64,000 nt of DNA from Clostridium nigeriense (GCF_900086595.1 NZ_LT575472.1:1943971-2007970), one strand, 5' to 3'. Shown: positions 1-7,439, counted from the stretch's first letter. A program made the numbers and translations. The notes: generated by a model not told the origin, from the sequence alone.

Positions 1-170
1 GGCTAAATTTAGCCATAAGTGGCGACTTTAAACGGATTCAAACCACCGTATGATGGTTTTAAATAAAATCTTTCCCAACTAATTTGGAAGTGTTGAATAG
101 TATAGTTTGAGTCCGTTGAAAGACCGAGTTTTAAAAATGGGTTGATTGAATCAACTGAGAAGTAGGGGGA
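1..170 (+). ncRNA. Candidate structured RNA or leader upstream of the DUF5659 gene
   Basis: No coding sequence is seen in the first 170 bases. Complementary segments are visible. Positions 1-14 are a perfect palindrome (GGCTAAATTTAGCC). Positions 31-43 pair with 105-117 over 13 bp with one G-U pair. Positions 40-45 can pair with 54-59 and would compete with the long stem. Positions 141-145 pair with 151-155 just before the ribosome site. This may be the 3' part of a longer RNA that begins outside the window or the leader of the next gene. The family is not recognised. Confidence 0.35.
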
Positions 171-173
171 ACA

Positions 174-344
174 ATGAAAGAGAAAAATATAATAAAAATA
201 GTTAATTATAAACAGGCAAGCATGTATATAAAGTATGGAATAAAACCAATAGATTTATATTATACAGATACTTTAGTTTTTATATTCAATAGAGATGAGA
301 CTAGAGAAGTGTATGATAAATGGTGTAAATATGAACTTAATTAA
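174..344 (+). CDS. DUF5659-like small phage protein (56 aa)
   Basis: The frame encodes 56 residues from ATG 174, preceded by a strong AGTAGGGGG ribosome site. The sequence contains KQASMYIKYGIKPIDLYY followed by a short beta-rich stretch and ends in VYDKWCKYELN. This layout (Q-A-S-x-Y-I near the N-terminus, an aromatic/acidic C-terminus) fits the DUF5659 family, which is frequent in Firmicute phages and plasmids. Its function is unknown. It sits 14 bases upstream of the helicase-like gene and may be co-transcribed with it. Family assignment is from memory of the motif, so it is moderately sure. Confidence 0.6.
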   Translation: MKEKNIIKIVNYKQASMYIKYGIKPIDLYYTDTLVFIFNRDETREVYDKWCKYELN

Positions 345-358
345 CAAGGTAAAGGGGT

Positions 359-2275
359 ATGGTGATAGAGGTTATGGGAAAGAAAGTTTATGGTTATGGT
401 ATAAAAGGAACAAAAGAGTTTAAAATTAATATGGCGGTAGCTGAATATAAAGAAAATATACCAAATGTGTCGGATAAACAGATAGAATTTGCTAAGAACT
501 TAGCTAATAAAATATTCAACTTGGAAATGGATGGTAAAATCGAAGTGAATCATAATAGGTGTGGTATGGGTAAATCGACTATTATAAAAGCAGTATTAAA
601 TCAACTTGTTAATAATTATGGATTTTGGGGAGAAGTTCCTAGAGAAGCACAATTAGATAATTATGGTCATGGAGCAATAGTCATTACGGACAGGCTTGAG
701 AGATTAGAAGAAATAGAAAATTATAATGGACTACATGATAGATGTTATTTAATGAAATACAATAAAGAAGATGAAGGACAGCTATATAAGAATAATAGAA
801 AAGAATTTTTGAAGCAGTTAAATGAACAGTATAGATATCCAATAGTGTTATTGTCTACTCAAAAGTATTTTAAGATGAAGGAATGTGAAAGGGAATTATT
901 ATATAAGTGGAAAGATGGGCAAAGAAAAATATTAATATGCGATGAGAAACCACCTATAATATCTACTGAAATTATTGATGAAAAATATTTAAGTAACATT
1001 AGGATTGAATTAGAAGCACTTCCTAAAGGTGAGGATAGGGCATATTTAATAAGTTATTGGAAAAGGTTTTATAATTGGTTAGATGGAGTTAGGGATAGTT
1101 ATACAGAATATAATATAAATTGGGTATGTGGTTCAGGTAATGATTGTCTATTATCACATGCAACAGATAAGAAATTCTTTAATAAATTAAGTGAATTAGC
1201 ACCAACTAGGTTGTATGATTCTATATATAAATTAAAAGATATAAATAAAAATGGTTGTCTTTTCATTAGCAATGGAGATAAGACTCAAGATAATAGTAGA
1301 AAATTTATTTTAATAAAAAATAACACAAATAAATTCGATAAAGATAAATGTAAAACTGTAATTTTTGATGCAACTGCTATGTATGACAAACATTATACTA
1401 TATCAGATACATATAATATTTTTAAACTAGACGATAGTAAAGAAAATGATATTAATTTACATCACATACCAATTTCTACAAGTCAAAATTATTTAAAAAC
1501 AAATATAAAACATTTGGAGAATATATGTAATTATATTAATACTTTAGGAAATGACTTATTTATAGCTACATATGGTAAGAAAAGTGGTTTATTTCAGCAA
1601 TTTAAGATGCGTATAAATAGTAAAGAAATTGCTTATTTTGGAGATATAAAAGGTAAAAATAACTGGAATAGCTATTCTGATATGGTTCACTTAGGATTAA
1701 ACAGAAAGTCAAATGATGTTTATTTAGCAACATATATAGCATTAACAGGTGCTGAAGAGAAATGGAATGTTGTACAGGATACAGATAAAATTTATTCAGA
1801 TATAGAAAAAATACTAGAAAATAGTAAGGGTAGATTTAAAAATGAAACAATGCAATTAATAATGGAAAGTGATTTAGTAATAGATACGATTCAAAATATA
1901 ATGAGAATAAAGTGTAGGCATTTTAACAATAAAGATATATGCAATGTATTTTTATTATGTTCTAACAATTATAATGCTGTGGTGAAAAAGATTGAAAAGG
2001 TTACTGGAGCTAAAAGAAAGGAATACTTACCTAATATATTTGCAGAAGCAAAAACTATGGATAGAAAAGCTATGAATGGAAAAGAAATGACTAACCCTCA
2101 AAAGATAATGAAATACATTGATAGTCTTGAAAAAGGAGTCATAATAAGAACTAAAGATATATATGAACATACTGGATTATCTACTAAAGAATTTAATAAA
2201 GCTAGGGAAAATAAAATTGTTTCTGATTGGTTTGCTAATAATACAATAAAAAAAGGTACATATAAAATTTGCTGA
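359..2275 (+). CDS. P-loop ATPase, probable SF2 helicase-like replication protein
   Basis: The protein has 638 residues. A Walker A motif, GMGKST, is at about residues 69-74. A Walker B-like LICDE follows at about 191-195. Between them is GAIVITD, resembling the helicase motif Ia region, and IVLLSTQ near 161. Later TVIFDAT and the DLFIATYGK / YFGDIKGKNNW segments resemble the second RecA-like half of DEAD/DEAH enzymes. The C-terminal 80 residues could be a winged-helix DNA-binding tail. I infer a phage replication or plasmid-type helicase; no primase or polymerase motif is seen. Starts at ATG 359, GTG 362 or ATG 374 are possible, because the AAAGGGG site is very close to the first. Confidence 0.55.
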   Translation: MVIEVMGKKVYGYGIKGTKEFKINMAVAEYKENIPNVSDKQIEFAKNLANKIFNLEMDGKIEVNHNRCGMGKSTIIKAVLNQLVNNYGFWGEVPREAQLDNYGHGAIVITDRLERLEEIENYNGLHDRCYLMKYNKEDEGQLYKNNRKEFLKQLNEQYRYPIVLLSTQKYFKMKECERELLYKWKDGQRKILICDEKPPIISTEIIDEKYLSNIRIELEALPKGEDRAYLISYWKRFYNWLDGVRDSYTEYNINWVCGSGNDCLLSHATDKKFFNKLSELAPTRLYDSIYKLKDINKNGCLFISNGDKTQDNSRKFILIKNNTNKFDKDKCKTVIFDATAMYDKHYTISDTYNIFKLDDSKENDINLHHIPISTSQNYLKTNIKHLENICNYINTLGNDLFIATYGKKSGLFQQFKMRINSKEIAYFGDIKGKNNWNSYSDMVHLGLNRKSNDVYLATYIALTGAEEKWNVVQDTDKIYSDIEKILENSKGRFKNETMQLIMESDLVIDTIQNIMRIKCRHFNNKDICNVFLLCSNNYNAVVKKIEKVTGAKRKEYLPNIFAEAKTMDRKAMNGKEMTNPQKIMKYIDSLEKGVIIRTKDIYEHTGLSTKEFNKARENKIVSDWFANNTIKKGTYKIC

Positions 2276-2350
2276 TTCAGAAGTTATACCCTAATTATCT
2301 AATATAATATATTATTAGAAAAAAGGGGTATATAATTAATTCAATGTTGT

Positions 2351-2545
2351 TTTAATTTAGACGTTTGGTTTGCCTTAGTGGCTTACCTTTTCGGCTAGGT
2401 AGGAATGATTTAGTTGAATAGCGAAGTTTACGAGCTAATGAAACTTATTATTCCTAGATGGTGGTAAAAGGTAAAAGAACGCTATATTAAAGAAGGAAAA
2501 TTTAATAGACTATAGAATTATAAGAATTAGGTAAAGGGGGATTAA
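2351..2545 (+). ncRNA. Candidate structured RNA between helicase-like and membrane-protein genes
   Basis: This 270-base gap (2276-2548) has no supported gene but shows nested complementarity. Positions 2383-2391 (TTACCTTTT) pair with 2466-2474 (AAAAGGTAA). Inside this, 2401-2406 (AGGAAT) pairs with 2449-2454 (ATTCCT), and 2424-2429 (AAGTTT) pairs with 2441-2446 (AAACTT). A competing hairpin TACCT/AGGTA lies at 2384-2401. The ordered nesting and unusually GC-containing arms suggest a folded RNA or long 5' leader for the next gene. No known family is recognised. Confidence 0.4.
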
Positions 2546-2548
2546 TGA

Positions 2549-3046
2549 ATGAAGAGTAAATATGTTAAGCAATTTTTAGTTTATTTCATGGAAGTTACGA
2601 TTATTTCATTTTTTTTTGTGATAGGAACTAATTATATTACTCGTATTGAGACATACTATGAAGCTATAGAAAGATTTTTTACTGGAGTAGTCTTTTATCA
2701 GGGATTAATATTTATGTTTAATAAAAATACGTTAGATACGGAAAAAGATATGATATTAGCATTAAAAACATATTTAGAGTTGTGTAAATTATACGTTGAA
2801 TTTAAAGAGAAATTTATTTTAGATACAATAAATGATAAAGTTAGTGAAATTGAAAATAAAGAGGTTTTTATTAAATCTAAGTATTTAAATATTATGAAAG
2901 ATTTACAAGAGTTTATAATATCTGATTATCTTAGCAGCAATGAAAAAAAAGCTAGAATAGAAATGGAATTAATTAATATTGAACATATATATGAAGAAGA
3001 AAGTTTGAAATGGAAATATACTCTTCTTTTAAAATATTTAAAGTAA
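2549..3046 (+). CDS. Hypothetical phage membrane protein (165 aa)
   Basis: I do not recognise this protein. Residues about 8-28 form a hydrophobic segment (FLVYFMEVTIISFFFVIG) and a second moderately hydrophobic segment lies near 46-58. The remaining 100 residues are charged and helical, rich in Lys and Glu, as in a cytoplasmic coiled-coil-like domain. An upstream ATG at 2545 meets a stop after four codons, so ATG 2549, after the GTAAAGGGGG ribosome site, is the start. It follows a structured noncoding stretch and precedes a TPR gene. A lysogenic-conversion or superinfection role is conceivable but not shown. Confidence 0.6.
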   Translation: MKSKYVKQFLVYFMEVTIISFFFVIGTNYITRIETYYEAIERFFTGVVFYQGLIFMFNKNTLDTEKDMILALKTYLELCKLYVEFKEKFILDTINDKVSEIENKEVFIKSKYLNIMKDLQEFIISDYLSSNEKKARIEMELINIEHIYEEESLKWKYTLLLKYLK

Positions 3047-3119
3047 ATTACATAAATAAGTATTATTTAATAAAGGGTTTTACCAATTTTTGTAGAATTA
3101 TATATCTATAAAAGGGGGT

Positions 3120-3563
3120 ATGATGGATATGAATAAAAAGCTCGATGTAGATGTAATAAAGATTATGAATGCATATATAAATGCTACTGAAGATTTAGAT
3201 AAAGCGAAAATATTAATTATATTATTAAAAGAAATAAAAAATATTACTATTGATTCGTTATTACTTAATCTTAAGGATAATAGCAAAAATACTGATGAAT
3301 TGTCTATTATATTTGCTGAAATGGCAAAAAAAGAATTTATATTAGATAACTTTAAGGAAGGTATGGAGAATTTAGAAAAAGCAATAGAATTTGCAGATAT
3401 AAATGATGAAAAATATTTAGCAAACTTATATATGATAAAAGCTGAAGTTCTTAATAAAATAGGGAAAATAAACTCTGCTAAAGAATGGCTTAATAAAGCG
3501 TTGGTGTATGATAAAGATATAAGAGAAAAAGAGTCAATGATAGTAAATGAAATAGAAAAATAA
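3120..3563 (+). CDS. TPR-like phage protein (147 aa)
   Basis: The protein is all-helical and acidic/lysine-rich. Residues about 65-140 contain two tetratricopeptide-like units: a FKEGMENLEKAIEFA helix pair, then KYLANLYMIKAEVLNKIGK and INSAKEWLNKAL. TPR domains bind peptides or proteins. No DNA-binding domain precedes it, so it is not a full RNPP regulator. ATG 3120, 3123 and 3129 are in frame; the AAAGGGGG site at 3111-3118 fits 3123 or 3129 better. An intrinsic terminator follows directly, which ends this early unit. Confidence 0.6.
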   Translation: MMDMNKKLDVDVIKIMNAYINATEDLDKAKILIILLKEIKNITIDSLLLNLKDNSKNTDELSIIFAEMAKKEFILDNFKEGMENLEKAIEFADINDEKYLANLYMIKAEVLNKIGKINSAKEWLNKALVYDKDIREKESMIVNEIEK

Positions 3564-3572
3564 AAATATATT

Positions 3573-3605
3573 AAGATGTAGTGTAATAGCTACATCTTTT
3601 TTTAT
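3573..3605 (+). terminator. Intrinsic terminator after the TPR gene
   Basis: A 9-bp perfect stem, AAGATGTAG (3573-3581) with CTACATCTT (3590-3598), is followed by a T-rich run. Confidence 0.8.
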
Positions 3606-3985
3606 ATCTTCGGGTATTCCATACCCTTGATATGGTGTAGGTGAATAGGATTTATTTCTTATTTTGTGGTTAATAACTCCACTTAAAAGTTATATTTTTA
3701 CTAAATCGTAATAGTCATTTAAATATGACTTCTTTAATTAATTATTAAGCTACGCTCCTAAGCAAGAGTAAAAACTGCTTATTACTTATATAATGTAAAT
3801 TAAGGTTTTATTATTATAAAGCTTTACTTGACCTTATATAAGGTTATTTTGATTCTTTTCCATATATAATTCATTTTGGCTAGGTTTTGTTTTGTAAATC
3901 TAGCCTTCTCTTTATTATTTAAATAGAGCTTAATAGTAATTATTAGGCTGTTATAAATAATAAAAAAATATTAAAGAAAGGGTGT
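3606..3985 (+). ncRNA. Candidate ~380-nt structured noncoding RNA: serial hairpins
   Basis: This 429-base gap (3564-3992) has no supported gene besides the upstream terminator. It contains a series of perfect or near-perfect hairpins: 3612-3626 (GGGTA/TACCC), 3673-3693 (ATAACT/AGTTAT), 3713-3730 (AGTCAT/ATGACT), 3759-3781 (TAAGCA/TGCTTA), 3831-3844 (palindrome ACCTTATATAAGGT), 3878-3905 (GGCTAG/CTAGCC) and 3927-3949 (9 bp with one G-U). It ends just before the ribosome site of a 44-aa hydrophobic peptide. It may be a stand-alone phage RNA, the leader of that peptide or the site of an antisense RNA. AT-rich DNA makes some chance hairpins expected. Confidence 0.4.
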
Positions 3986-3992
3986 TGGGTTA

Positions 3993-4127
3993 ATGGATAT
4001 TAGGGAATTTGTATTAACGTTATTGAGAAATTTATTTGTAGTTGGTGTAGTAGGAGTATATTATATTGCATTAGTTTACTTTGTTAATTTATTCTTAAAA
4101 GCACTAGATTATATTTTTAGAGGGTAG
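3993..4127 (+). CDS. Small hydrophobic peptide, single membrane segment (44 aa)
   Basis: ATG 3993 follows an AGAAAGGGTG ribosome site and opens 44 codons ending at TAG 4125-4127. Residues about 10-36 are almost entirely hydrophobic (a run including FVVGVVGVYYIALVYF), flanked by charged ends (MDIREF and LDYIFRG). This is a single-pass membrane peptide. Candidates are a toxin of a type I toxin-antitoxin pair, a holin-like or antiholin peptide, or a superinfection factor. The long structured stretch upstream makes the first idea worth testing, but no function is established. Confidence 0.5.
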   Translation: MDIREFVLTLLRNLFVVGVVGVYYIALVYFVNLFLKALDYIFRG

Positions 4128-4142
4128 TGAGGTGAATAAAAG

Positions 4143-5036
4143 ATGAGTGAGTATATGAAGAATTACTATAAGAATAATAAAGAAAAATGGAAGGAATACA
4201 ATTCTAGAGATAAGTATAAGGAATATCATAAAGCTTATTTTCAAGAAAATAAAGAGGAGCTTACTAAGAAAAACAAAGAGTATTATGAAGAGTTTTCTAA
4301 GAAGTATCAAGGTAAGTTTATATATTTTATTTTAAATGAATTTAATAATATGAAGTATATAGGAAAGACTTGCAATATTTATAAAAGATTTGCACTTCAT
4401 AAATATGAATTAGCTAAATATAATCCTAAAACAGATAGAGTTATATATTTAGATTTTAGCGATAAATTAAGCGAAGAAGAGTTAGCAGATGCAGAAAAGT
4501 ATTTTATAGAATTATACAAATTAGATTTAAATGATTATTGTGGCGACTATGATACTAATATAGCGTTTAAGATAGATAATGATTTAGTTTTTAACGAGTT
4601 CAAGACAGTTAAGAATAACAAAATTAAAGCAGGAGAATTATACGATATAGAAGATAGAATTATACCTACGGTTTTATCTAAGACGGAAGATAAGCAGTTA
4701 TTTAAAGCTAAAGATGTTCTATTTATTTCTACTATAAAAGAAGTAAATAGATATATAAATTTAAATATTTCAGATGAAGAATATGAAATGATGGCTAAAA
4801 GAGTTAAAGATAATTATAAAGATTGGGATAATGCTATTAACTTTCCACTAAGAAAAATTATATATAATCTTAAACATTCTAATAATATAAGTTTAGAGGA
4901 AAAAGGACAGGCAATTAATTATTATTATAGTTTGCTAAAAGATTATACTGATTATGAATTAAAAGAAATTTTAGATAAAAAAGAAATGAGTTTATATAAG
5001 AAAATAAAAGGGGTAGATGAAGATGATAAAAATTAA
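4143..5036 (+). CDS. GIY-YIG-like domain protein with N-terminal Tyr/Lys repeats (297 aa)
   Basis: The first 55 residues are a repeat of the type Y-Y-K-x-N-K-E-K-x-x-E-Y (three units), as seen at the ends of phage homing endonucleases and in related virulence-module proteins. Residues about 58-125 carry FIYFILNEFNNMKYIGKT, then NIYKRFALHKYE and EKYFIELY, which match the GIY-YIG nuclease order: a GIY-like strand, YIG, Arg and a late Glu. The C-terminal 170 residues are unassigned. GIY-YIG enzymes nick or cut DNA. Here it may be a free-standing homing endonuclease or an anti-competitor nuclease. The first motif is YFI rather than GIY, so activity is uncertain. Confidence 0.6.
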   Translation: MSEYMKNYYKNNKEKWKEYNSRDKYKEYHKAYFQENKEELTKKNKEYYEEFSKKYQGKFIYFILNEFNNMKYIGKTCNIYKRFALHKYELAKYNPKTDRVIYLDFSDKLSEEELADAEKYFIELYKLDLNDYCGDYDTNIAFKIDNDLVFNEFKTVKNNKIKAGELYDIEDRIIPTVLSKTEDKQLFKAKDVLFISTIKEVNRYINLNISDEEYEMMAKRVKDNYKDWDNAINFPLRKIIYNLKHSNNISLEEKGQAINYYYSLLKDYTDYELKEILDKKEMSLYKKIKGVDEDDKN

Positions 5037-5463
5037 TGATATTTTTAAAATAGAAAAAGAAACTATAACAGGAGTTAATCCAATAACAAAAGAGACTGTT
5101 GAATTTGAGAGATATATTTTTACTGCAAATGAAATTAAGTTTACAAGGCACGAAAAAAGTTATATAGAAGATATTTTAAATATGGATTTTTCTTATAACG
5201 AATACAATTATATAAGAAGATATTTAGCAGACTATGTTAATTATTCTAAAGAAATTGGAACAACTGATGAAGATGAATTAATGATAGAAAAAGTATTGGT
5301 AATGAAGGATTCTAAGGCAGTAAGAACTTATTTAATATATGCTTTTTCCGATATTTTATTTACATATTTAAGTAGTGATATGGAAGAAGATGAAATTAGG
5401 ATGTTTATAAATAATGAAATTGAATATAGAATTTTTAAGAAATTATGTGAATTGGTTGATTAA
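5017..5463 (+). CDS. Hypothetical phage protein (148 aa)
   Basis: I do not recognise this protein. It is acidic, helical and without membrane segments or nucleotide-binding motifs. Its start (ATG 5017 or 5023) lies inside the end of the GIY-YIG gene, a 20-base overlap that suggests translational coupling. The AAAGGGG ribosome site is at about 5007-5013. Clusters such as EEDEIRMFINNEIEYRIF near residues 122-139 suggest a helical bundle. It belongs to the early/accessory block before the packaging genes. Confidence 0.55.
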   Translation: MKMIKINDIFKIEKETITGVNPITKETVEFERYIFTANEIKFTRHEKSYIEDILNMDFSYNEYNYIRRYLADYVNYSKEIGTTDEDELMIEKVLVMKDSKAVRTYLIYAFSDILFTYLSSDMEEDEIRMFINNEIEYRIFKKLCELVD

Positions 5464-5523
5464 TAAAAGTTTAATGAACTATTTAGAGATAAAGAAAATA
5501 TTGAATTAAGAGAGGTTAGAATA

Positions 5524-5790
5524 ATGAAAAAATACACAACAAAAAACTTTTTTATACAAGTAATGCTTATGGGCGTTAATGGAGTAAATATAATTAACAT
5601 TAAAAAAGACAATAAAGAAGATAGAGAAGCAATTACATACGAATTTGAAGTTGATAATAAAGATGCTGTTAAATGTATAAATAATTGTAAGACTGGATCA
5701 TACGAAGGTGTTAAAATAGAAGGTTTTTATGAACTCAAAGCTAAAAGAAAAGCTAAAATAAATGATTATTTTAATAGTTTAAAGAGATGA
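5524..5790 (+). CDS. Hypothetical small phage protein (88 aa)
   Basis: ATG 5524 follows AGAGAGGTTAG, a reasonable ribosome site. The 88-residue product is mixed alpha/beta, basic, and ends in a Lys/Arg-rich tail (ELKAKRKAKINDYFNSLKR) that could bind nucleic acid. I recognise no family. An intrinsic terminator with stem GGGTGTAA/TTACACCC follows five bases after the stop, so it is the last gene of its unit. Confidence 0.55.
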   Translation: MKKYTTKNFFIQVMLMGVNGVNIINIKKDNKEDREAITYEFEVDNKDAVKCINNCKTGSYEGVKIEGFYELKAKRKAKINDYFNSLKR

Positions 5791-5794
5791 GATT

Positions 5795-5822
5795 GGGTGT
5801 AAGATATTTTACACCCTTTTTT
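5795..5822 (+). terminator. Intrinsic terminator
   Basis: An 8-bp perfect stem, GGGTGTAA (5795-5802) with TTACACCC (5809-5816), is followed by six T bases. Confidence 0.85.
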
Positions 5823-5855
5823 AGATAGATTTGTTAAAGGGTAGGTGAATAAAGA

Positions 5856-5987
5856 ATGAAAGAAAATATAGTATCTTTAGAAAGATTTTGGAGCAAAATA
5901 GAAAAAATGATGAAGAAAACTGCTATTAAGGTTAAGATAAATTCAAAAAAACTAGCAAAAAATATAGATAATGAACTGAAGTTCTAA
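5856..5987 (+). CDS. Small basic peptide (43 aa), hypothetical
   Basis: ATG 5856 is preceded by AAAGGGTAGGTG, a plausible ribosome site, and the frame runs to TAA 5985-5987. The product is rich in lysine (such as MMKKTAIKVKINSKK) with no membrane segment. It lies just upstream of the small terminase gene and after a terminator, so it may start the packaging unit. There is no family match. Being so short, it could be a fortuitous frame, but the ribosome site and the phage-like composition support it. Confidence 0.4.
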   Translation: MKENIVSLERFWSKIEKMMKKTAIKVKINSKKLAKNIDNELKF

Positions 5988-6063
5988 TGATATTAAACCT
6001 ATATAGGTGGGGTGAAATATATCCCGCTTGTTGTAAAGTATGTAAATGGAGGTGAATATAGAA

Positions 6064-6477
6064 ATGGTACTAGGAGAAAAACATTATAAGTGTATAAATT
6101 TATTAATAGAAGGTAATAAAATAACAGAGATTGCTAAGATGTTACCAGCAAGTAGACAGGCTATATATAATTGGTTGGATGATAAAGAGTTTAAGGCAGA
6201 ACTTGACAAACAAAGACAAGAAATAAAAAAACGAGGACAAGATAAGATATTAAATAAGTTTGAGACATATTTAGATAAGATACATACTTTAGCTATGAAT
6301 TCATCTTCGGACAACGTTAAATTAAATGCTTTAGAGTTTTTAGTAGAGCATATTATAGGTAAGCCTACAAGTAAAATAGAACAATCTATAACCGATAATA
6401 AAAATAATAATGATATTGATATAGATGATATAATAGCAGAGGTTATAAATGATGAAGATAAGGATAATATAGCTTAG
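6064..6477 (+). CDS. Terminase small subunit
   Basis: The protein begins with a helix-turn-helix (residues about 8-40: ITEIAKML followed by SRQAIYNWLDDKEF), then a helical oligomerisation region and an acidic C-terminal tail. This order is typical of the DNA-recognition subunit of phage terminases, which binds pac/cos DNA and feeds it to the large subunit. The in-frame ATG at 6046 precedes the GGAGGTG ribosome site (6048-6054), so ATG 6064 is the likely start (137 aa). Unusually, a serine resolvase gene separates it from terL. Confidence 0.8.
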   Translation: MVLGEKHYKCINLLIEGNKITEIAKMLPASRQAIYNWLDDKEFKAELDKQRQEIKKRGQDKILNKFETYLDKIHTLAMNSSSDNVKLNALEFLVEHIIGKPTSKIEQSITDNKNNNDIDIDDIIAEVINDEDKDNIA

Positions 6478-6482
6478 TTTAC

Positions 6483-6607
6483 TGTCTAAAAAAACAATTG
6501 ATTTAATAGACAATTATTTGATAGACATATATCATTTATATATACGATAAATAAAGGGTTTATAAAAATATTTTTGTCTACGAAATAAATTATAGTTTTT
6601 ATAGACA
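6483..6607 (+). promoter_or_regulatory. Res-like cluster of TGTCTA/TAGACA half-sites upstream of the resolvase
   Basis: Five copies of TGTCTA or its complement occur within 125 bases: 6483-6488 (+), 6507-6512 (-), 6522-6527 (-), 6575-6580 (+) and 6602-6607 (-). Read toward the dyad, the copy at 6507-6512 extends to TGTCTATTA, an exact match to the half-site consensus TGTCYRTTA known for Tn3/gamma-delta resolvases. The first pair frames a 30-base element (6483-6512) centred on CAATTG, and another pair frames 33 bases (6575-6607). This looks like the resolvase's own recombination and autoregulation site. Confidence 0.55.
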
Positions 6608-6630
6608 TACATCTAAAGATAGTATATAAT
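6602..6630 (+). promoter_or_regulatory. Sigma-A-like promoter of the resolvase gene
   Basis: TAGACA (6602-6607), a one-mismatch -35 box, is spaced 17 bases from a perfect TATAAT (6625-6630). The -35 box is itself one of the TAGACA half-sites, so resolvase bound there should repress its own transcription. Confidence 0.7.
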
Positions 6631-6669
6631 TATATTAAGAAATAAATAGGGGTGGGTTCTAAAATAGGA

Positions 6670-6726
6670 ATGTTGAATTTACTGGCGATAACTCCTATAA
6701 AATTTCTTAATATTTTTTTAAGTTGA
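6670..6726 (+). CDS. Possible 18-codon leader peptide before the resolvase
   Basis: ATG 6670, after the weak site AAATAGGA, opens 18 codons (MLNLLAITPIKFLNIFLS) ending at TGA 6724-6726. That is just before the resolvase ribosome site GAGGTG and its ATG 6737. The peptide is hydrophobic. It could couple translation to the resolvase or be chance; the evidence is only position and ribosome-site spacing. Confidence 0.2.
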   Translation: MLNLLAITPIKFLNIFLS

Positions 6727-6736
6727 GGTGTATTGA

Positions 6737-7393
6737 ATGATATTTGGTTATATGAGAATTTCCACACAGAAAGAAAAACAAACCACTGACAGACAAAAAC
6801 TAACTTTAGAGAACTATTCAAAGGAAAACAATTTTAAATATGATGAAATAATAGAAGAAAGAATTAGTGGTACTATTAAAGCAGATAATAGACCTAAATA
6901 CAGCGAACTTAAGGCTAAATTAAGAGAAGACGATATTTTGATAATAACAGATATAGATAGGCTAGGAAGAAATGCAGATGATGTTATAATGGAATTTAAG
7001 CAATTAAAATCTAAAGGTATTAGAGTTATTGCATTAGATACCCCACATTTAAACGAGTGGAATAAAGTTAATGATGGCGGTATTTATAATATGATTGCTG
7101 ATATATTTATTACATTAAAAGCACATATAGCAGAACAAGAGAGGGAGAAGACAGTAGCAAGAATAAATCAAGGAATTGAAGCAATGCCGATAAATAAAGA
7201 AGGTAAAAAAGTATCTACTAAAACTGGTAATGCAATTGGAAGACCTACTTCGGATGTACCAGAAGAGTTTATTAAGGAATATAGGAAATTCAAAAATGGC
7301 GATTATGGAAAGATGTCTGCTACTAATTTTTCTAAGATGTTAGGAATAGGGAGAAGTACATTTTATAAATATATTAATCAATTGGAGAGCTAG
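6737..7393 (+). CDS. Small serine recombinase (resolvase/invertase family)
   Basis: The 218-residue protein has the resolvase fold: GYMRIST with the catalytic Ser near residue 9, TDIDRLGRNADDV near 73-85, and a long E helix (IAEQEREKTVARINQGIEA) near 130-150. A C-terminal helix-turn-helix follows (MSATNFSKMLGIGRSTFYKYI, near 195-214). Such enzymes resolve circular multimers or invert DNA segments. It has its own promoter and res-like sites upstream, and lies between terS and terL. Start ATG 6737 follows GAGGTG. No obvious invertible segment is visible nearby, so multimer resolution of a circular phage form is my preferred reading. Confidence 0.88.
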   Translation: MIFGYMRISTQKEKQTTDRQKLTLENYSKENNFKYDEIIEERISGTIKADNRPKYSELKAKLREDDILIITDIDRLGRNADDVIMEFKQLKSKGIRVIALDTPHLNEWNKVNDGGIYNMIADIFITLKAHIAEQEREKTVARINQGIEAMPINKEGKKVSTKTGNAIGRPTSDVPEEFIKEYRKFKNGDYGKMSATNFSKMLGIGRSTFYKYINQLES

Positions 7394-7412
7394 GTTTTAC
7401 TAGTTCTTTTTT
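7387..7412 (+). terminator. Probable intrinsic terminator after the resolvase
   Basis: A stem GAGCTAG/CTAGTTC (one G-U pair) with loop GTTTTA is followed by seven T bases. It separates the resolvase from terL transcription. Confidence 0.6.
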
Positions 7413-7439
7413 TGTATAAAATAGGAGGTGGTATAAATA

